Origin: Gracilaria domingensis
Lineage: Eukaryota; Rhodophyta; Florideophyceae; Gracilariales; Gracilariaceae
Assembly (NCBI GenBank): GCA_022539475.1
Contig: VCMS01000025.1
Location: 186,001-250,000, forward strand
Length of the DNA: 64,000 bases
Reading direction: 5' to 3'
Part shown: piece after piece, positions 49,003-59,966 of the stretch
How the letters are laid out: each line of letters starts with the position of its first letter
Position numbering within the stretch: position 1 is the stretch's first letter
Program-made: the position numbers and the translations under genes
Notes under the pieces: model-generated
What the model was told of the DNA's origin: nothing
The model's input: the letters and a program-made list of their open reading frames with translations, nothing else
The model's database searches: none

Positions 49003-50181
49003 ATGCGCTGCTTACAATTCTCACGTTTTCTGGCGCTGCTATTGCTGCTTTCTGCATTTGCTTGCCCTGGTGGGGCCGCGTCTCTGTCGTGGATACCCTC
49101 TATTGTTCGTGCGCAGGATGAACAGGTTTCCATTGCGTACTTCATCCAAATATCGGAAGCTACCATTACCATGCTTCCTCGTCTCCTGCGTGTCATGTAC
49201 CATCCCGAAAACACATACGTGATCCATATGGACAAAAAGATTCCTGAGTGGCAACGCGCACATGCGGTGTCGTCGCTTATGAACGGCGACGATCGATACG
49301 AAAGCAACGTGCACATCTTGCCGTCTGAACCTGTCACGTATCGTGGAATTAGCATGGTGCTCAATTTGCTCAGCGCCATGCAAGCTGCGACTGATAGTTC
49401 TGGGGACTGGACATACTTCATCAACATTAGCGGCAGCGACTACCCGCTGGTGTCTGCAACCAATCAACGCCGGCTTCTAACTTCTCAGGACTTCGCGACA
49501 CGCAAACGAAGCTTTCTGTCAATCGCGAACAAAGACTGGTGGTCGCAGAGCAGAGAATATCGCTTTGAACGTCTGTTTACGGACACAAGTCTCTCCTTCA
49601 ACAACTCGGAGCATCGTATAGTTGATTCGTATACCGATCAACCCATTGCTTTCGTCCACAACTTCACATTCGTTGCTGCGGAAGCTTGGATGGTGCTTCA
49701 CAGAGATCTTGTTGATTTCATGCTGACGGGCTCGAGAGCAAGACGTATGCTACTTGCATTCGCATATGCACTAGAGCCAGAGGAGCATTATTTCGCAACG
49801 CTTGCATATAATACTCCAGAGTTCAATGATTCGCTCGTGCCCCATTCTTTGAGACACGTCGAATGGGTGCATAACGGTAAACATTCTGGTCAGCATCCTT
49901 ATTATGTTGACCAGATGGAGAGCGACGGAAACACATTCATGTTCTTAGAAAAGATCCAAAGGTCTGGTTGTTTCTTTACGCGCAAGATACGTGAAAAGGA
50001 CTCTCCCATCCTTGACTATATTGACACTCATATTAACGGCATGTCTGACAAAGCTGTAACCAAAGACGTTGACGATTATGTGAAGCTTGTTAGTGATAAG
50101 CTTGAGTGTGTATCGCAGCTGAAGAGCTCGGAATATGCCGATCCATGTTTCTACGATGACGAATCTGTCGACGATAAGTGA
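49003..50181 (+). CDS. Core-2/I-branching type glycosyltransferase (GT14)
   Basis: The 392-residue product starts at ATG 49003. An N-terminal hydrophobic segment (FLALLLLLSAFACPGGAA) is a signal anchor or signal peptide. The body follows the branch domain: VSIAYFIQISEATITMLPRLLRVMYHPENTYVIHMDKK, VTYRGISMVLNLLSAM, YFINISGSDYPLVSATN and the acceptor-site region SEHRIVDSYTDQP, with PEEHYFATLAYN and the downstream HVEWVHNG. Family members add GlcNAc, xylose or glucuronic acid in the Golgi, and plant and algal members act on arabinogalactan or xylosylated proteins. Donor sugar is not readable. Length and motifs are complete. Confidence 0.9.
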   Translation: MRCLQFSRFLALLLLLSAFACPGGAASLSWIPSIVRAQDEQVSIAYFIQISEATITMLPRLLRVMYHPENTYVIHMDKKIPEWQRAHAVSSLMNGDDRYESNVHILPSEPVTYRGISMVLNLLSAMQAATDSSGDWTYFINISGSDYPLVSATNQRRLLTSQDFATRKRSFLSIANKDWWSQSREYRFERLFTDTSLSFNNSEHRIVDSYTDQPIAFVHNFTFVAAEAWMVLHRDLVDFMLTGSRARRMLLAFAYALEPEEHYFATLAYNTPEFNDSLVPHSLRHVEWVHNGKHSGQHPYYVDQMESDGNTFMFLEKIQRSGCFFTRKIREKDSPILDYIDTHINGMSDKAVTKDVDDYVKLVSDKLECVSQLKSSEYADPCFYDDESVDDK

Positions 50182-50872
50182 TCAGTTGTAAGCCTCTCTT
50201 GACCGTTGGAATCAACTCGAGATCTTTAACCTCCCTTTCACATCCTAAGCTAATCGTGTAACTTCACCGAACAGACGTGGTTTTCGTGCACAACAGGGGC
50301 GCACGTATGAGTTCGGTTTTGATAACCAATCTGTTTTAACTGTTTTTTTGGTCTACTCTGCCCTTCGACGAAGGCATGCTCAATTCGATGTTGTCCTTCA
50401 AGTGAATGACATACATTGTTTTCTGCACGTTGAAAGAGAATCGATGATTATCCCGGCCTTCGTAGCAGCACGCAACAGAAGAATGTGTGCACAGCTGTTG
50501 ACCATGTTGTTTTACAATGACATTCACACATATTTCTTACACACATGCTTCTACACAGATGACACTAGCTCGTCTTCAGAAGACAATAAACGGTTGAACA
50601 TAGGAAAAGTTCTGCCTGAATGCTTGAAATGATTACTAATCATATAAGCATCCATTTGCTCTCTATTGTGTATATACATATGCAATACAGAATGTGCTCA
50701 AAAAGAACCGACGTTGTGATCGCGGCCGGAAAATGTCAGAGCACGTACGTCCAAGGCTGCATGTGAAGCACACGCTGCGTTCCTCTTCCCTGGAAGTCCC
50801 AGAACTCGCACGAACTCGCCGGCATCTGACTGACGCTTATGTTGCGTTAGCAACAAACACCAGCCGGTCACC
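50182..50872. other. Convergent 3' intergenic region
   Basis: AT-rich, about 700 bp between convergent stop codons. Nothing recognised. Confidence 0.5.
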
Positions 50873-52075
50873 TCATAAATTCCACTCAATTCTGTCGACT
50901 TGGCGCCCTTGTATGCGCTCATTGCTGTTCAACCCATTGTCCACCCCTTTCATCGCATTCTCACATAATGAACCTACACATTCCCAGAAATTTTCAACCC
51001 GTACTAATCTCTGCTTCATACCATCGTCAAACTCGCGTCCCTCTGCGGCTGTAACCAGTTCCAATAGACCATCCTGGAGCCCAGTCGATACACCCTTCCA
51101 GAAGGATTCTGCTTGCAGCATAACACCAGCCAACTCTCTTAGCAAGGAAGCGCAGTGTTCAAGCGAATCCAAAACAGTGCTTTCCAAAACCGCCTCTTTC
51201 CTACATTCTCGCAGTTCAGTGACAAGCGTAGCTACATTACCTTCTAACTGCGAGCGACGATCACGAGCATCATTACGGTTTCTGAGATGCACGGCACGCT
51301 CTTCACGAGCACGCATGACCTCACCTTCAAACGTAGAAGCCAACGCAGCAGCCGAGCCAGCACCAATAACAAATGGTGTCGACCTGGCACTGACAAAACC
51401 ACCCACAACAGCCGCAACATGCGCAGCCTGCATCGCCATAACGCCCTTTCGCGCCACGCTCTCTCTCTGCTCAGCTTCGGCGTGGCGCACTTCAGCTTCT
51501 TCAAAGGCAAGTAGTGCGCCTTGTGCGCTCCGTCTGGTGCTAGTGAGTTCACTGAATTTGCTGGCTACGGCAGTCTGGCGCTCCTGATGACGGGAACTCT
51601 GCTGGGCACGAGCGTGGGTTGCTCGACTGAGACATTCCGTCAACGCGTGTGCGGCCTGTTCGAATTGCATTGCGAGCGTGCTGGATACATGTGAGAGTCT
51701 CTTGTGCTGGGAATTAGAGGCCGTAAGAAGAGACTTTGCAGCAGGATTCAAACCGTCTCGCAGAAGGTCATGTACGACGCGGATATCATAGCGTTCCTTA
51801 ACGGCAGACGAACAAAACAAGCGCAATGTATTCAACGTCTCTGCGGATAGATGCGTCACTCGAAGGCTGGCGCGCTGCAGATCATCATGCAACGACGGAA
51901 AAGGCACTGTTTTGATGGAGAGAATGGACAGTTCATCCAGCAACACACGCAACCTTTGCAGCGAATGAACGGGAAGGACCGGCGCGATGGAGTCGTGAGC
52001 GCTTTGAGAAGACGAGGCAAGTTGCACGGCAGAGCTGGTAGACGGCGGATGGCGAGAAGCACCAGGTCCGGTCAT
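50873..52075 (-). CDS. Unknown long alpha-helical protein with central hydrophobic hairpin
   Basis: 400 residues from the ATG at 52075. The N-terminal ~120 residues are mixed. The rest is a run of long amphipathic helices rich in Ala, Glu, Arg and Gln (coiled-coil type). At about residues 205-245 a hydrophobic, Gly/Ala-rich stretch (VMAMQAAHVAAVVGGFV, then PFVIGAGSAAALASTF) lies between the two helix groups. This layout, helices flanking a hydrophobic hairpin, occurs in alpha-helical membrane-active proteins and in some fungal unknowns. No family is recognised and function is not inferred. It diverges from the SNU66 gene with 227 bp between starts. Confidence 0.6.
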   Translation of the reverse strand: MTGPGASRHPPSTSSAVQLASSSQSAHDSIAPVLPVHSLQRLRVLLDELSILSIKTVPFPSLHDDLQRASLRVTHLSAETLNTLRLFCSSAVKERYDIRVVHDLLRDGLNPAAKSLLTASNSQHKRLSHVSSTLAMQFEQAAHALTECLSRATHARAQQSSRHQERQTAVASKFSELTSTRRSAQGALLAFEEAEVRHAEAEQRESVARKGVMAMQAAHVAAVVGGFVSARSTPFVIGAGSAAALASTFEGEVMRAREERAVHLRNRNDARDRRSQLEGNVATLVTELRECRKEAVLESTVLDSLEHCASLLRELAGVMLQAESFWKGVSTGLQDGLLELVTAAEGREFDDGMKQRLVRVENFWECVGSLCENAMKGVDNGLNSNERIQGRQVDRIEWNL

Positions 52076-52302
52076 GGCGGCGAGGGTGGCAAGCGGCAGC
52101 TTGGCATGGGCAGGAAAGACACATGCTAAGCAAGTTATGATGCGCGAGATGATGCGGCACCCTGTTTGGTGCGTGACGTCGGTTGACGCGCAACGAAACG
52201 CGGTGGCACGCACATTGCTGGCGCGTGGCCCCTTCGCTCGACACCACGCGGCTGCTTACGGCCCGCTGAGAATTGCGGCCCTTTCGGGACATCCACGGAA
52301 GC

Positions 52303-53958
52303 ATGTCGTCCAAAGCGCAGCCTTCCTTTCCACGCGCTCAACTTGCGACTTTCCGTGCTTCGCCGCTTCCGATGGACGCCGCCTTCAAGCCTAAATCGTC
52401 CAGAAACGGAGCCGGTGAGGTCGTGTTTTCCACGGAAGAAACCAATCGGGTCAGGCTAGCGCTTGGGCTTCGTCCCCTTACTTGCTCTGCAGACGCAGTC
52501 CTCCCTGGCGTTCAAACCGTTACCAAGAATGGCGAGATATCCTGCTCCGTTGCGGAAACAAACAAACTGCGCGCCGCCCTCGGCTTGCGTCCTCTTCGAA
52601 CGCACCAATCCTCGCCGGAATCTTCATCCGCCCCTTCCCGCTACGAGAGCAAGGAAGATGGCATTGCCCTTGAGCGTCGTCTGCAGAAGGCTCGCGCCGC
52701 GCGAGCGGCGCGCAGCGTAATGGCTCCGCTTTCAATATCAGAAGAGGTTGCCCAGCTTGAGACCCAGAGCGAAGCATCTCTTTCGAAAAAGAAGCATGCG
52801 GCCCCAACCAAGAAAAGAAAACGCGAAAGTCTTGATGCAGTTCAGCTTCCATCGCGTTTGAAGGAGGAACTAGGCCCTGGACAACAGGCAATCCTTACGC
52901 TGCGAGACAAGCACGTTCTCGGAGATGATAACGAACCTCAGATTCTTCAGCGAGAGGAGTCATCTAGAAAACGCGATCGCCACTCGGACGACGAAAGCGA
53001 AGACAGCGATATAGATGGTATGAACTATGATGGTACTGACACTGCGCAGTTCCAGATAGAACCAAAACCACCGAAAGACGTGACCACTCATAACATTCAG
53101 CGCACAGACATGCTTGTGGATGACGACTACGAAAAACAGCCTGCGTTTTCGAAACGAAAGCGAAACAAGCGGAAGCGTAAACGAGCTACACAGGATGAAC
53201 CGATCACTAGGGGACATCTGCAGGCCTTGAGAATGAAAGAGCAACAAAATATTGTTGATGAATCAGATAACGACGACGAATACTACGAGAAGATGTTGGC
53301 TGCGAGGAGAAAATCAAAACGAGAAGAGCGCGACAGAATTGCAAAGCAAATTCTTGAACGAGTCCATCATTCGGACAGCGACAACGAACAGAAATCTGCG
53401 ATTGTATTTAGCGAGATGGAGCAGGTTTCTGTAGAAGCAACTCCAGATGACAACGATCAGAATAAGAAGCATTCCGCTGACTTCTCCAGTGGAGTACTGA
53501 AGACCGCTGGGGAAAGCGAACGACATTCAACTGTGCAAGCAGATCATGAACGCAAGCAAGAACCGGCAACTACCAAACCCGTCAGAACCACCCCGAGTGC
53601 AATGAACGTTTCCGATAGCGCTCCCACTGTAGCAGAAGTGAACCCGTCATCTGAAACGAATGGGATGACTGGGTTGGCTGCGACACTGAAGCGTTTGCGT
53701 CAAACAGGTGTACTGCATAGAAAACCAGAGCAAATCGGAAGAGCAAGGGATGAACGCTACAGCGATAGTGAGGATGAAAGTGTTGGAGATGGCAAACCTC
53801 GAGTGAAACTTCATTACACAGACGAATTTGGGAACAAGCTTACCCCAAAGGAGGCCTACCGCCTTTTGAGTCACAAGTTTCATGGTAACGCTCCGAAGCA
53901 GAATAAGAGAGAGAAAAGACTCCAAAGAATGCTCGAAGAGAAACATCATGCGTCTTAG
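52303..53958 (+). CDS. U4/U6.U5 tri-snRNP protein SNU66/SART1
   Basis: A 551-residue protein from the ATG at 52303. The N-terminus carries the SART1 phrase twice: STEETNRVRLALGLRPL and SVAETNKLRAALGLRPL. A long Lys/Arg/Asp/Glu-rich helical middle follows, with many basic stretches that could direct nuclear import. The C-terminus VKLHYTDEFGNKLTPKEAYRLLSHKFHG is the family's most conserved block and ends in KREKRLQRMLEE. SNU66 helps hold the tri-snRNP and activate the spliceosome. The protein is shorter than the human one (about 800 residues) and nearer the yeast length. It fits the presence of introns in this genome. Confidence 0.93.
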   Translation: MSSKAQPSFPRAQLATFRASPLPMDAAFKPKSSRNGAGEVVFSTEETNRVRLALGLRPLTCSADAVLPGVQTVTKNGEISCSVAETNKLRAALGLRPLRTHQSSPESSSAPSRYESKEDGIALERRLQKARAARAARSVMAPLSISEEVAQLETQSEASLSKKKHAAPTKKRKRESLDAVQLPSRLKEELGPGQQAILTLRDKHVLGDDNEPQILQREESSRKRDRHSDDESEDSDIDGMNYDGTDTAQFQIEPKPPKDVTTHNIQRTDMLVDDDYEKQPAFSKRKRNKRKRKRATQDEPITRGHLQALRMKEQQNIVDESDNDDEYYEKMLAARRKSKREERDRIAKQILERVHHSDSDNEQKSAIVFSEMEQVSVEATPDDNDQNKKHSADFSSGVLKTAGESERHSTVQADHERKQEPATTKPVRTTPSAMNVSDSAPTVAEVNPSSETNGMTGLAATLKRLRQTGVLHRKPEQIGRARDERYSDSEDESVGDGKPRVKLHYTDEFGNKLTPKEAYRLLSHKFHGNAPKQNKREKRLQRMLEEKHHAS

Positions 53959-54388
53959 CTTCGAATTTCGTCCAAGTAAACAGCGGAAGTCGATTCACAA
54001 GTCTATCGTTTGGATTCCTAAAGGTGGGGACAACCTTGCATGCTATGGTTTTGAGCTTCATACTAGCAAGCATTGAGTTTACGTATACGGCGTCTTTGCA
54101 CATAGCAATCTAAGGGCTTTCTTGCATGCATACCTCAGAGACTCACTAGTATGAATAACCTATCCATAGTCTTCTGCATAATCGCGGATTTTATTTCTAA
54201 ACACGAAGGATCTGGTAGCTGTTCAGTTGGTCAAAAGAAAATGAAATAAGACAGGGAAGATTGCCGTCAGAAGTTTGGAAAGCCAAAAAAATGTATGCAG
54301 CGATGTCGCATGCCCGTGCAAGTCAATAATTCACTGAGGCCTTGCGGTGAAGAATCCATCCTACCCCTTGGTAATGCTTTGGTTTTGT
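53959..54388. other. Convergent 3' intergenic region
   Basis: 430 bp between the SNU66 and TOP1 stop codons. No feature recognised. Confidence 0.5.
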
Positions 54389-56620
54389 CTAGCTCCGATC
54401 GATAGCAAAGTGGAAGTCTTCGGATGTTTCCATTGCCCACGCAAACTTCACTTGCAAAGTCTTGGGGAATATCTTTTCGATTTGTACCTCGCTCTTCTTG
54501 CACCATGCCACCACAATACGTGGGTCAATGTAGTTGATCTTGGATGTTCCCAAAGCAACCGTTTTCAAGTCGTCTTTCATTATCATCGTGTTTTCAGTCT
54601 TAGCCAGTCGGACTTCCGTCCTGCCAATTTCGTTCTCAATCTGTTGTAAGTTACGTTTTCGAATGGTTGGTATCCGTGGCGCTTCATTGGCTCTCTTTCG
54701 TTCCGCCGCCTTTTGTTCCGCCGTCATTTTGTCTGTTAATTGAGGCTTCTCCGGTACCATCTGCGTCAGCTCGACAGTTCCCCCTGCTTTGGACTTTTGC
54801 GAAAGAATTTTCCTACCACGTTGCAATTCCTCTAGCCAGGCGATGATTTCGCTCTTCTTCTTGTCCATTCTCTGCATTTGCGCCTCATGTGTCTTCGGAA
54901 GAGAACGCTGATGATTACACAGAATAGCGACCTCTTTGTTTTGCTTGTTAAAATAGACAACAAGTTCGTCCTGGGTCATGTCTTCGGGTGTTTCTTGTAA
55001 CAGGCGATCCAGGGTAATTGATGCATTATAAGTACGAAATACCTTGGCACTTAAACCATCCATACAGGATTTCAGATAATCATTCAAACCTTGGACCGAT
55101 AATCTATGAAACACTTCATTTCCTGGCTGCTTACCGCGGCAAAACAACTTAAGAGCCTCATATGCAAGGCGTTCGATTTCGACGGTGTTTCGATACTCAA
55201 TGCTGTCCTTTCCGAGAAAATTGAGCTCAATAGTTGACGGAGGGTGGAACTTAATGTGTTCTACCCGCAAGGAACAGCAACCCACAGTGTCAGCTTCATC
55301 CTCACCCTTCTCATTTCCCACACGAAGGGCCAATTTGTCGATGAGATACATAGCGACCGCACGTTGACGGACTTCCTTTGATTTGGCTTTCCAATCGTTC
55401 TGATAATCCTCACGAATGCCGTCAATATAATTATGGAGTTTCCGTGCTTTTTCGAACTTAGCAAGGTCGGACATTCCCTTGAATGTCGACCCAGCAGCAA
55501 ACCAAAGGTATTTTGCCTGATTCGTAACGCGTTCTTTCCAGTAACAGACCCAGGTAACATCATGTTTGTGTACAATAGATCCCCACTGATGACCCGGCAT
55601 GGGGCATTCCGGGATAGGAGCGTCTTCCCCTATGTTGATCGTTACTTCCTCTGGATAGATACGTTTCTTGACCTTCCCTTGCTTGGGATGGTCTCCGCGC
55701 CCCATGAAGAGACCAGGCGGCTCGATCTTGAACGAACCTAATTTCTCCCTGCGACCGTCAACATATGCGTATAAGTACCGGTTGGCGAGTTCTTCTTCAT
55801 TTTTCTTCTTGGCTTGCTTCTCCTTCACAGTCATTGCTTTCTTTGCTTTCCTGGCGGCTTCGACATGTCCATGGATCAATGAGAAATCACAGTGCTCCAG
55901 CTTTTTAACAATGCTGTATGCTTCAGTGCCTCTCATGGAAGCGCGAAAGTCCTCGAAGAAGTTGGCATTGAACTTGGAGCGCTTTACATAATCCGTGCCA
56001 AGCTTCTCGGCATAAAACGTTGCAATCTCTTCTGCAGGCGGTTCTAGAGGAACTCTGTTTCCTTTGTAAATGAGAGGTTTTCCATGAGCGACATACTGCG
56101 GGGGAAAAACGACGCCGTTGTGAACCAAGGTTCTCCATTTCATCTTGCTATCTGCCATTTTCTTATCGTCCCACCATCTGTAACCACCATTCGCGTGATC
56201 GGAAGTGCCATTTGCAATACCGTTGGCTACTGGTTCTGTCTTGGGTTCTGCCTTGGACGAGGCGCGATCTCCTGCAGGGGCGTGGTCCGTAGTTGGTTCA
56301 CGCTTTGACTCACGCTTGATGCCATTCTTATTTCCATTTGCAAAACGAGAGAACTTTGCTCTCTTGGCATGCTTGTCGGGTCTGGCATCTTGCGATTGGC
56401 CATTGAGTTGAGAGGGGCGCGAGCGCTTACCATTAGGGCGATTGATGCTAGAGAGCGGAACGTCGGAATCGTTGGAGTGAGAGGGTGAAACGCGTTGCTT
56501 TTTGGGGACGCGACGACGGGCGAGCGGAAGCTCGTCCTCCTCATCCTCATCGTTATCGCTGAGGGGACGCGAGACAACGTTGGACAGGGGCTCGTCGGAA
56601 TCGGAATCCGAGTCGCGCAT
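54389..56620 (-). CDS. TOP1: DNA topoisomerase IB
   Basis: 743 residues, ATG at 56620. The first ~150 residues are acidic/basic and Ser-rich with phosphorylation-like SDSDSDEP stretches. The core begins WWDDKKMADSKMKWRTLVHNGVVFPP. It has IYPEEVTINI..DAPIP, the RQRAVAMYLIDKLALRVGNEK segment with a catalytic Arg, and the VGCCSLRVEHIKF stretch. The C-terminal domain has SKINYIDPRI, with the catalytic Tyr at about residue 697, and ends as in other eukaryotic enzymes. TOP1 relaxes supercoils during transcription and replication in the nucleus. It is complete. Confidence 0.97.
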   Translation of the reverse strand: MRDSDSDSDEPLSNVVSRPLSDNDEDEEDELPLARRRVPKKQRVSPSHSNDSDVPLSSINRPNGKRSRPSQLNGQSQDARPDKHAKRAKFSRFANGNKNGIKRESKREPTTDHAPAGDRASSKAEPKTEPVANGIANGTSDHANGGYRWWDDKKMADSKMKWRTLVHNGVVFPPQYVAHGKPLIYKGNRVPLEPPAEEIATFYAEKLGTDYVKRSKFNANFFEDFRASMRGTEAYSIVKKLEHCDFSLIHGHVEAARKAKKAMTVKEKQAKKKNEEELANRYLYAYVDGRREKLGSFKIEPPGLFMGRGDHPKQGKVKKRIYPEEVTINIGEDAPIPECPMPGHQWGSIVHKHDVTWVCYWKERVTNQAKYLWFAAGSTFKGMSDLAKFEKARKLHNYIDGIREDYQNDWKAKSKEVRQRAVAMYLIDKLALRVGNEKGEDEADTVGCCSLRVEHIKFHPPSTIELNFLGKDSIEYRNTVEIERLAYEALKLFCRGKQPGNEVFHRLSVQGLNDYLKSCMDGLSAKVFRTYNASITLDRLLQETPEDMTQDELVVYFNKQNKEVAILCNHQRSLPKTHEAQMQRMDKKKSEIIAWLEELQRGRKILSQKSKAGGTVELTQMVPEKPQLTDKMTAEQKAAERKRANEAPRIPTIRKRNLQQIENEIGRTEVRLAKTENTMIMKDDLKTVALGTSKINYIDPRIVVAWCKKSEVQIEKIFPKTLQVKFAWAMETSEDFHFAIDRS

Positions 56621-58861
56621 GATGGGGTGACGGTTCAGGATGGAGGGGCAGGGAAGCTATTGGGTGTTGAAGAAAGGCACGCTTCTACGAACGTCATGGG
56701 ACCTCTGATAGGGCGCGACAGCTACAGCACGGCCGAACGGAAAGAGGCGGGAGAGCTTTATCCGATGGATTAGGGTGCGTATGTGGAGCGTATGCTTGGA
56801 CTTGATTTTTTTTTTCACAGCGGGCACTTAACATTTTGGACTGTTGGACAGGCTGAAATTCCAAACAGGCGCTTGCCTTTTCGGCATTCAGCAAGTTTTC
56901 AATCCCTACAGTGGGTGCCCACTGGCGGCACGCTATGTGACAATCCATTTGAAACGGCTGAGTACGTACACATCACAGGTAGGCTCGTCAGGAACACAGG
57001 TCAGCTTTCTTCCATACGTGCTGTTCCTACACATCTCCCACGGAGCTGCTAACATTATCACAAGTACCACTGGGTGTTGTCGCCGCAGGGCCCTTTGTTT
57101 GGTCGCGTTTGTACTGTACCACGCTCTTGACAGCAGTAAATCAAAAGTTTGAACTCCTGGCTGAGACTTGTCTGAAATGTATCAAGCTGAAGACAGCATC
57201 CTCACACGACTTACTGAAAGCTTGGAGCCTCTTTCCGGCTGTTGAATAGAAGCATAGTGCGCACCAGCGTTATACAGCTTGTCTGTCTCGAATCGCTGCA
57301 GCTGTCCACAGTCAACTAGGTGCAATTTGTTTCACTGTCCAAGAGAAAAAGGGCCTTGCATCTGGCATTTAAACTCCTGCAATGCTCACAAGACCTGCAT
57401 CACTATCCTGGCTCTTGCGACTTACGGTGAAAGCTACATAACATCTATGCAAAACTGCGGCCGCTTCGTATAATTTGCACCAGAGCAACCACAAGACTAA
57501 TGTGCTGAACTTGTGTTTTGACGATCATACTGAGTAAGGTTAGATAGACAAGTATGCACATGCGAATTCGAGCCTCCGTTTAATTCGGGCCCACATATCT
57601 TGTAACCTCTCCGTACGTATGTGCCTGGAGCCCCCAAACAAGGCTCGCTTGGTGTGGTGGTGTGGATGGGAGGTTGACAAATCCTAAAAATTATATCAGT
57701 GCTCTCATTGGATGCAGAGGCAGAACCACAAAGGAGACAGCACATTAAAACGTGCTGTTCTGTTTGAGTGACTTCGAGTTGAAAGCTCCAAGGTAGGTAT
57801 CTGTTCTTTAAAGCCGGGGTTATGATTGTTTGAGCCAAGGATGTTTCGAGGTGACATGAGTCATATCCAGCTGAACAAAACACAAAAGGACCAATGCTCT
57901 GGTTTGACCAGAACTCAGCTGAGCTCTAAGAACTTCAGCGATGCAGGGAAACTTGAGCTATTTTTTTATTTCATACATTTTCAAGCAGTCAATACCTCAG
58001 GCTTTTTGTGGTACATCTTGTTGTCCAACCGATTGGAGTCTATTCACGAAGGCAGAGTTGCCCCTTACAACAGTATTGAATCTTACACTTCTTCGAAGTT
58101 CTGGATTTACGTCAGCTGATACTTTCAATTTTTCTTCTCTATCTGCTCGTGTTTGTAGTAGAACAACTCCATGTCAAAGCTTTTAGGATATATCCACACC
58201 TCAGGGAAAAATGTAAAAGCTCCACAAACCCCCCTTCCCCAGAAGTTTTGTCCTGAGGGGGTGGTAGGCCACATGTAAGGCTTATACATTGCAAGGCTCT
58301 CATGTTCCCCAACATATTTACTCTTACCCTTCGTATTCATGTAACACTATCTGGGATAAATGCGCGAGAAAATCTGCATGAGAGCATCATCAGGAATCCG
58401 GATTCAGGATGTCGGTGGCGGACTGGAGGTGTCGTGTCACAGTGTATCACAGCATGTGATCATCATCATGATCACGTTCAGTTCTCAGAGGCCTACAGCG
58501 ATTACACGCAGCTTCGAGGTGCTCCGACTTCACGGAAAAAAAAAGCCGGCTATTCATTCTATGAAGGGCAGTTATCCTACCCTACTAGAGTACACGTAAG
58601 ATACTGTAGGATATATCGTACATCGTTGATCAACGCCAGAGACCCTTTGTCACCTCTGAAATGCGTCTGGCTTGTGGCGACAGGGCTCAGGCCTCCCCGA
58701 ATAAGCTCGACTTCGAGCGCATTTCTCCGCAGATTCGAGATCTTTTGTATCAAAAAGTGTTCATGTATTGATTTTCCAGTTCCTCGAGGCGGTATTGCGT
58801 TTTTTTTTGCGACTGAGAGGTGTTGACAAGAGCAAAGAGAGCTCCTGGTAAGCAAGTCTCG
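56621..58861. other. Gene-poor interval
   Basis: About 2.2 kb with short frames only on both strands. No domain, tRNA or clear repeat was recognised. The part nearest 56.6 kb is presumably the TOP1 promoter. Confidence 0.5.
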
Positions 58862-59278
58862 ATGGCTCGCAGAATAGCTTTACGTTTCATGTGCACTAAT
58901 AATATCTCGCTCCGGCGGTTTGATGCTTTGGGCGTTTCAACGCGGAGAACAGCCCAGAGGGTGGAAAATGCCATCCAAGCCGCTAGAACGGCGACAAAGG
59001 TAGCAGGCGATGAAGGATCTGATCAAGTCGATCGAACTGAAGCGCTCCTCAAGGTTAAGTACGCTATATCCGAATACCGAAGACTCGCTGCGTTGGGCTC
59101 ACCGCCTGTAATACTTGGTGAATTTGGGTCAGTACCTGTTGACGAGGACCAGCAACATGCTGAGCCATGTGAAAACGACATAACTCGACTCTTTGCCGAA
59201 GATATCCAGGCCATGAAGAACGAAATTTTTGAATCGAATAAACAACGCGTTTGGATCGGATGGCGCGGTTGGTTTTGA
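58862..59278 (+). CDS. Small protein of unknown function, possibly mitochondrial
   Basis: 138 residues from the ATG at 58862. The N-terminus (MARRIALRFMCTNNISLRRF) is basic and free of acidic residues, like a mitochondrial or plastid presequence. The rest is helical, with an acidic end segment and a terminal WIGWRGWF. No family recognised. The stop lies two bases from the convergent stop of the HAD gene. A real short gene is likely because the frame is uninterrupted and the ends meet neatly, but this is not proof. Confidence 0.5.
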   Translation: MARRIALRFMCTNNISLRRFDALGVSTRRTAQRVENAIQAARTATKVAGDEGSDQVDRTEALLKVKYAISEYRRLAALGSPPVILGEFGSVPVDEDQQHAEPCENDITRLFAEDIQAMKNEIFESNKQRVWIGWRGWF

Positions 59279-59280
59279 GT

Positions 59281-59966
59281 TCATATCGCCCTTAAGTTGT
59301 CCATCACTTCATTCCAACTGTGTGCTCTCGTAACCCCAACCGGTAATTTGCCGCTCTTGTTCCATGGGTACTTCCCATCCAAGTCGAACAAAATGCACTT
59401 TATGCCACTTTGTGAAACTTCTTTCGCGTAAGCTAGCGAATCATCGATAAGGACGCTAGCACCGAGCTGTTGGCACAATTGGAGTTTTGTTACCTTTTTA
59501 CCTTCCAGCCCCCAATGATTCCCGAACGCTACTTCCTTAAACGTTCCAGAAGGGAAGTTCTTTGAAAGCCATTCCCGAGTGTCATCGGCTATCTTGAACT
59601 GTCGAGAAGTTACGACGACAAGCTCGAAGCCCAGCTCTCGTAACCGTGGAAGCGTTTCCCGTGCGCCAGGTATCACAGGCAGGTTTTTGAAGTACGATGT
59701 TTTGAAAAAGTCGTGCACTTTTTCCGTGGCTTGCCGATCGTTACCGCCCCAGACCTACATACAAAGTTGCGGATGGGTTAGATTGCAAAAAGAGTTGACT
59801 CTCAGGAATTGATGCAGTTCCTAGCGTTGCTTACATCACAGAATCGATACGAAAAGAAGTCTGACTGCTTCAAACTCGTGCCGTACCTGTCATTGTGGAA
59901 CGAACACAGAGGAGAAACGAAGTCGCCGAGAACTTCATCAAGATCAACTGCTATAACTGGAGCCAT
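59281..59966 (-). CDS. HAD-family nucleotidase-like phosphatase, two exons
   Basis: Exon 1 is 59966-59835 (44 codons) and exon 2 is 59754-59281; the joined product has 201 residues. HAD motif I is the N-terminal VIAVDLDEVLGDF, motif II is near VVVTSRQ, and the VLIDDS stretch with its DD is motif IV. The sequence resembles the plant 5'(3')-deoxyribonucleotidase-like proteins and MDP-type small HAD phosphatases. Exon 2 on its own has a misleading internal Met and looks truncated, so the intron must be removed to recover motif I. Substrate unknown. No targeting peptide is evident. Confidence 0.85.
59755..59834 (-). other. Spliceosomal intron (80 bp) in the HAD gene
   Basis: Begins GTAAGC and ends TGTAG on the minus strand. 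A CTAAC branch-like site lies about 30 bases before the 3' end. Splicing joins RFCD to VWGG in phase 0. Confidence 0.88.

Noticed and set aside
50694-51587. Plus-strand frame of 297 codons
   Set aside because: Antisense to the 400-residue coiled-coil gene, with Ser/Ala/Arg-rich shadow composition.
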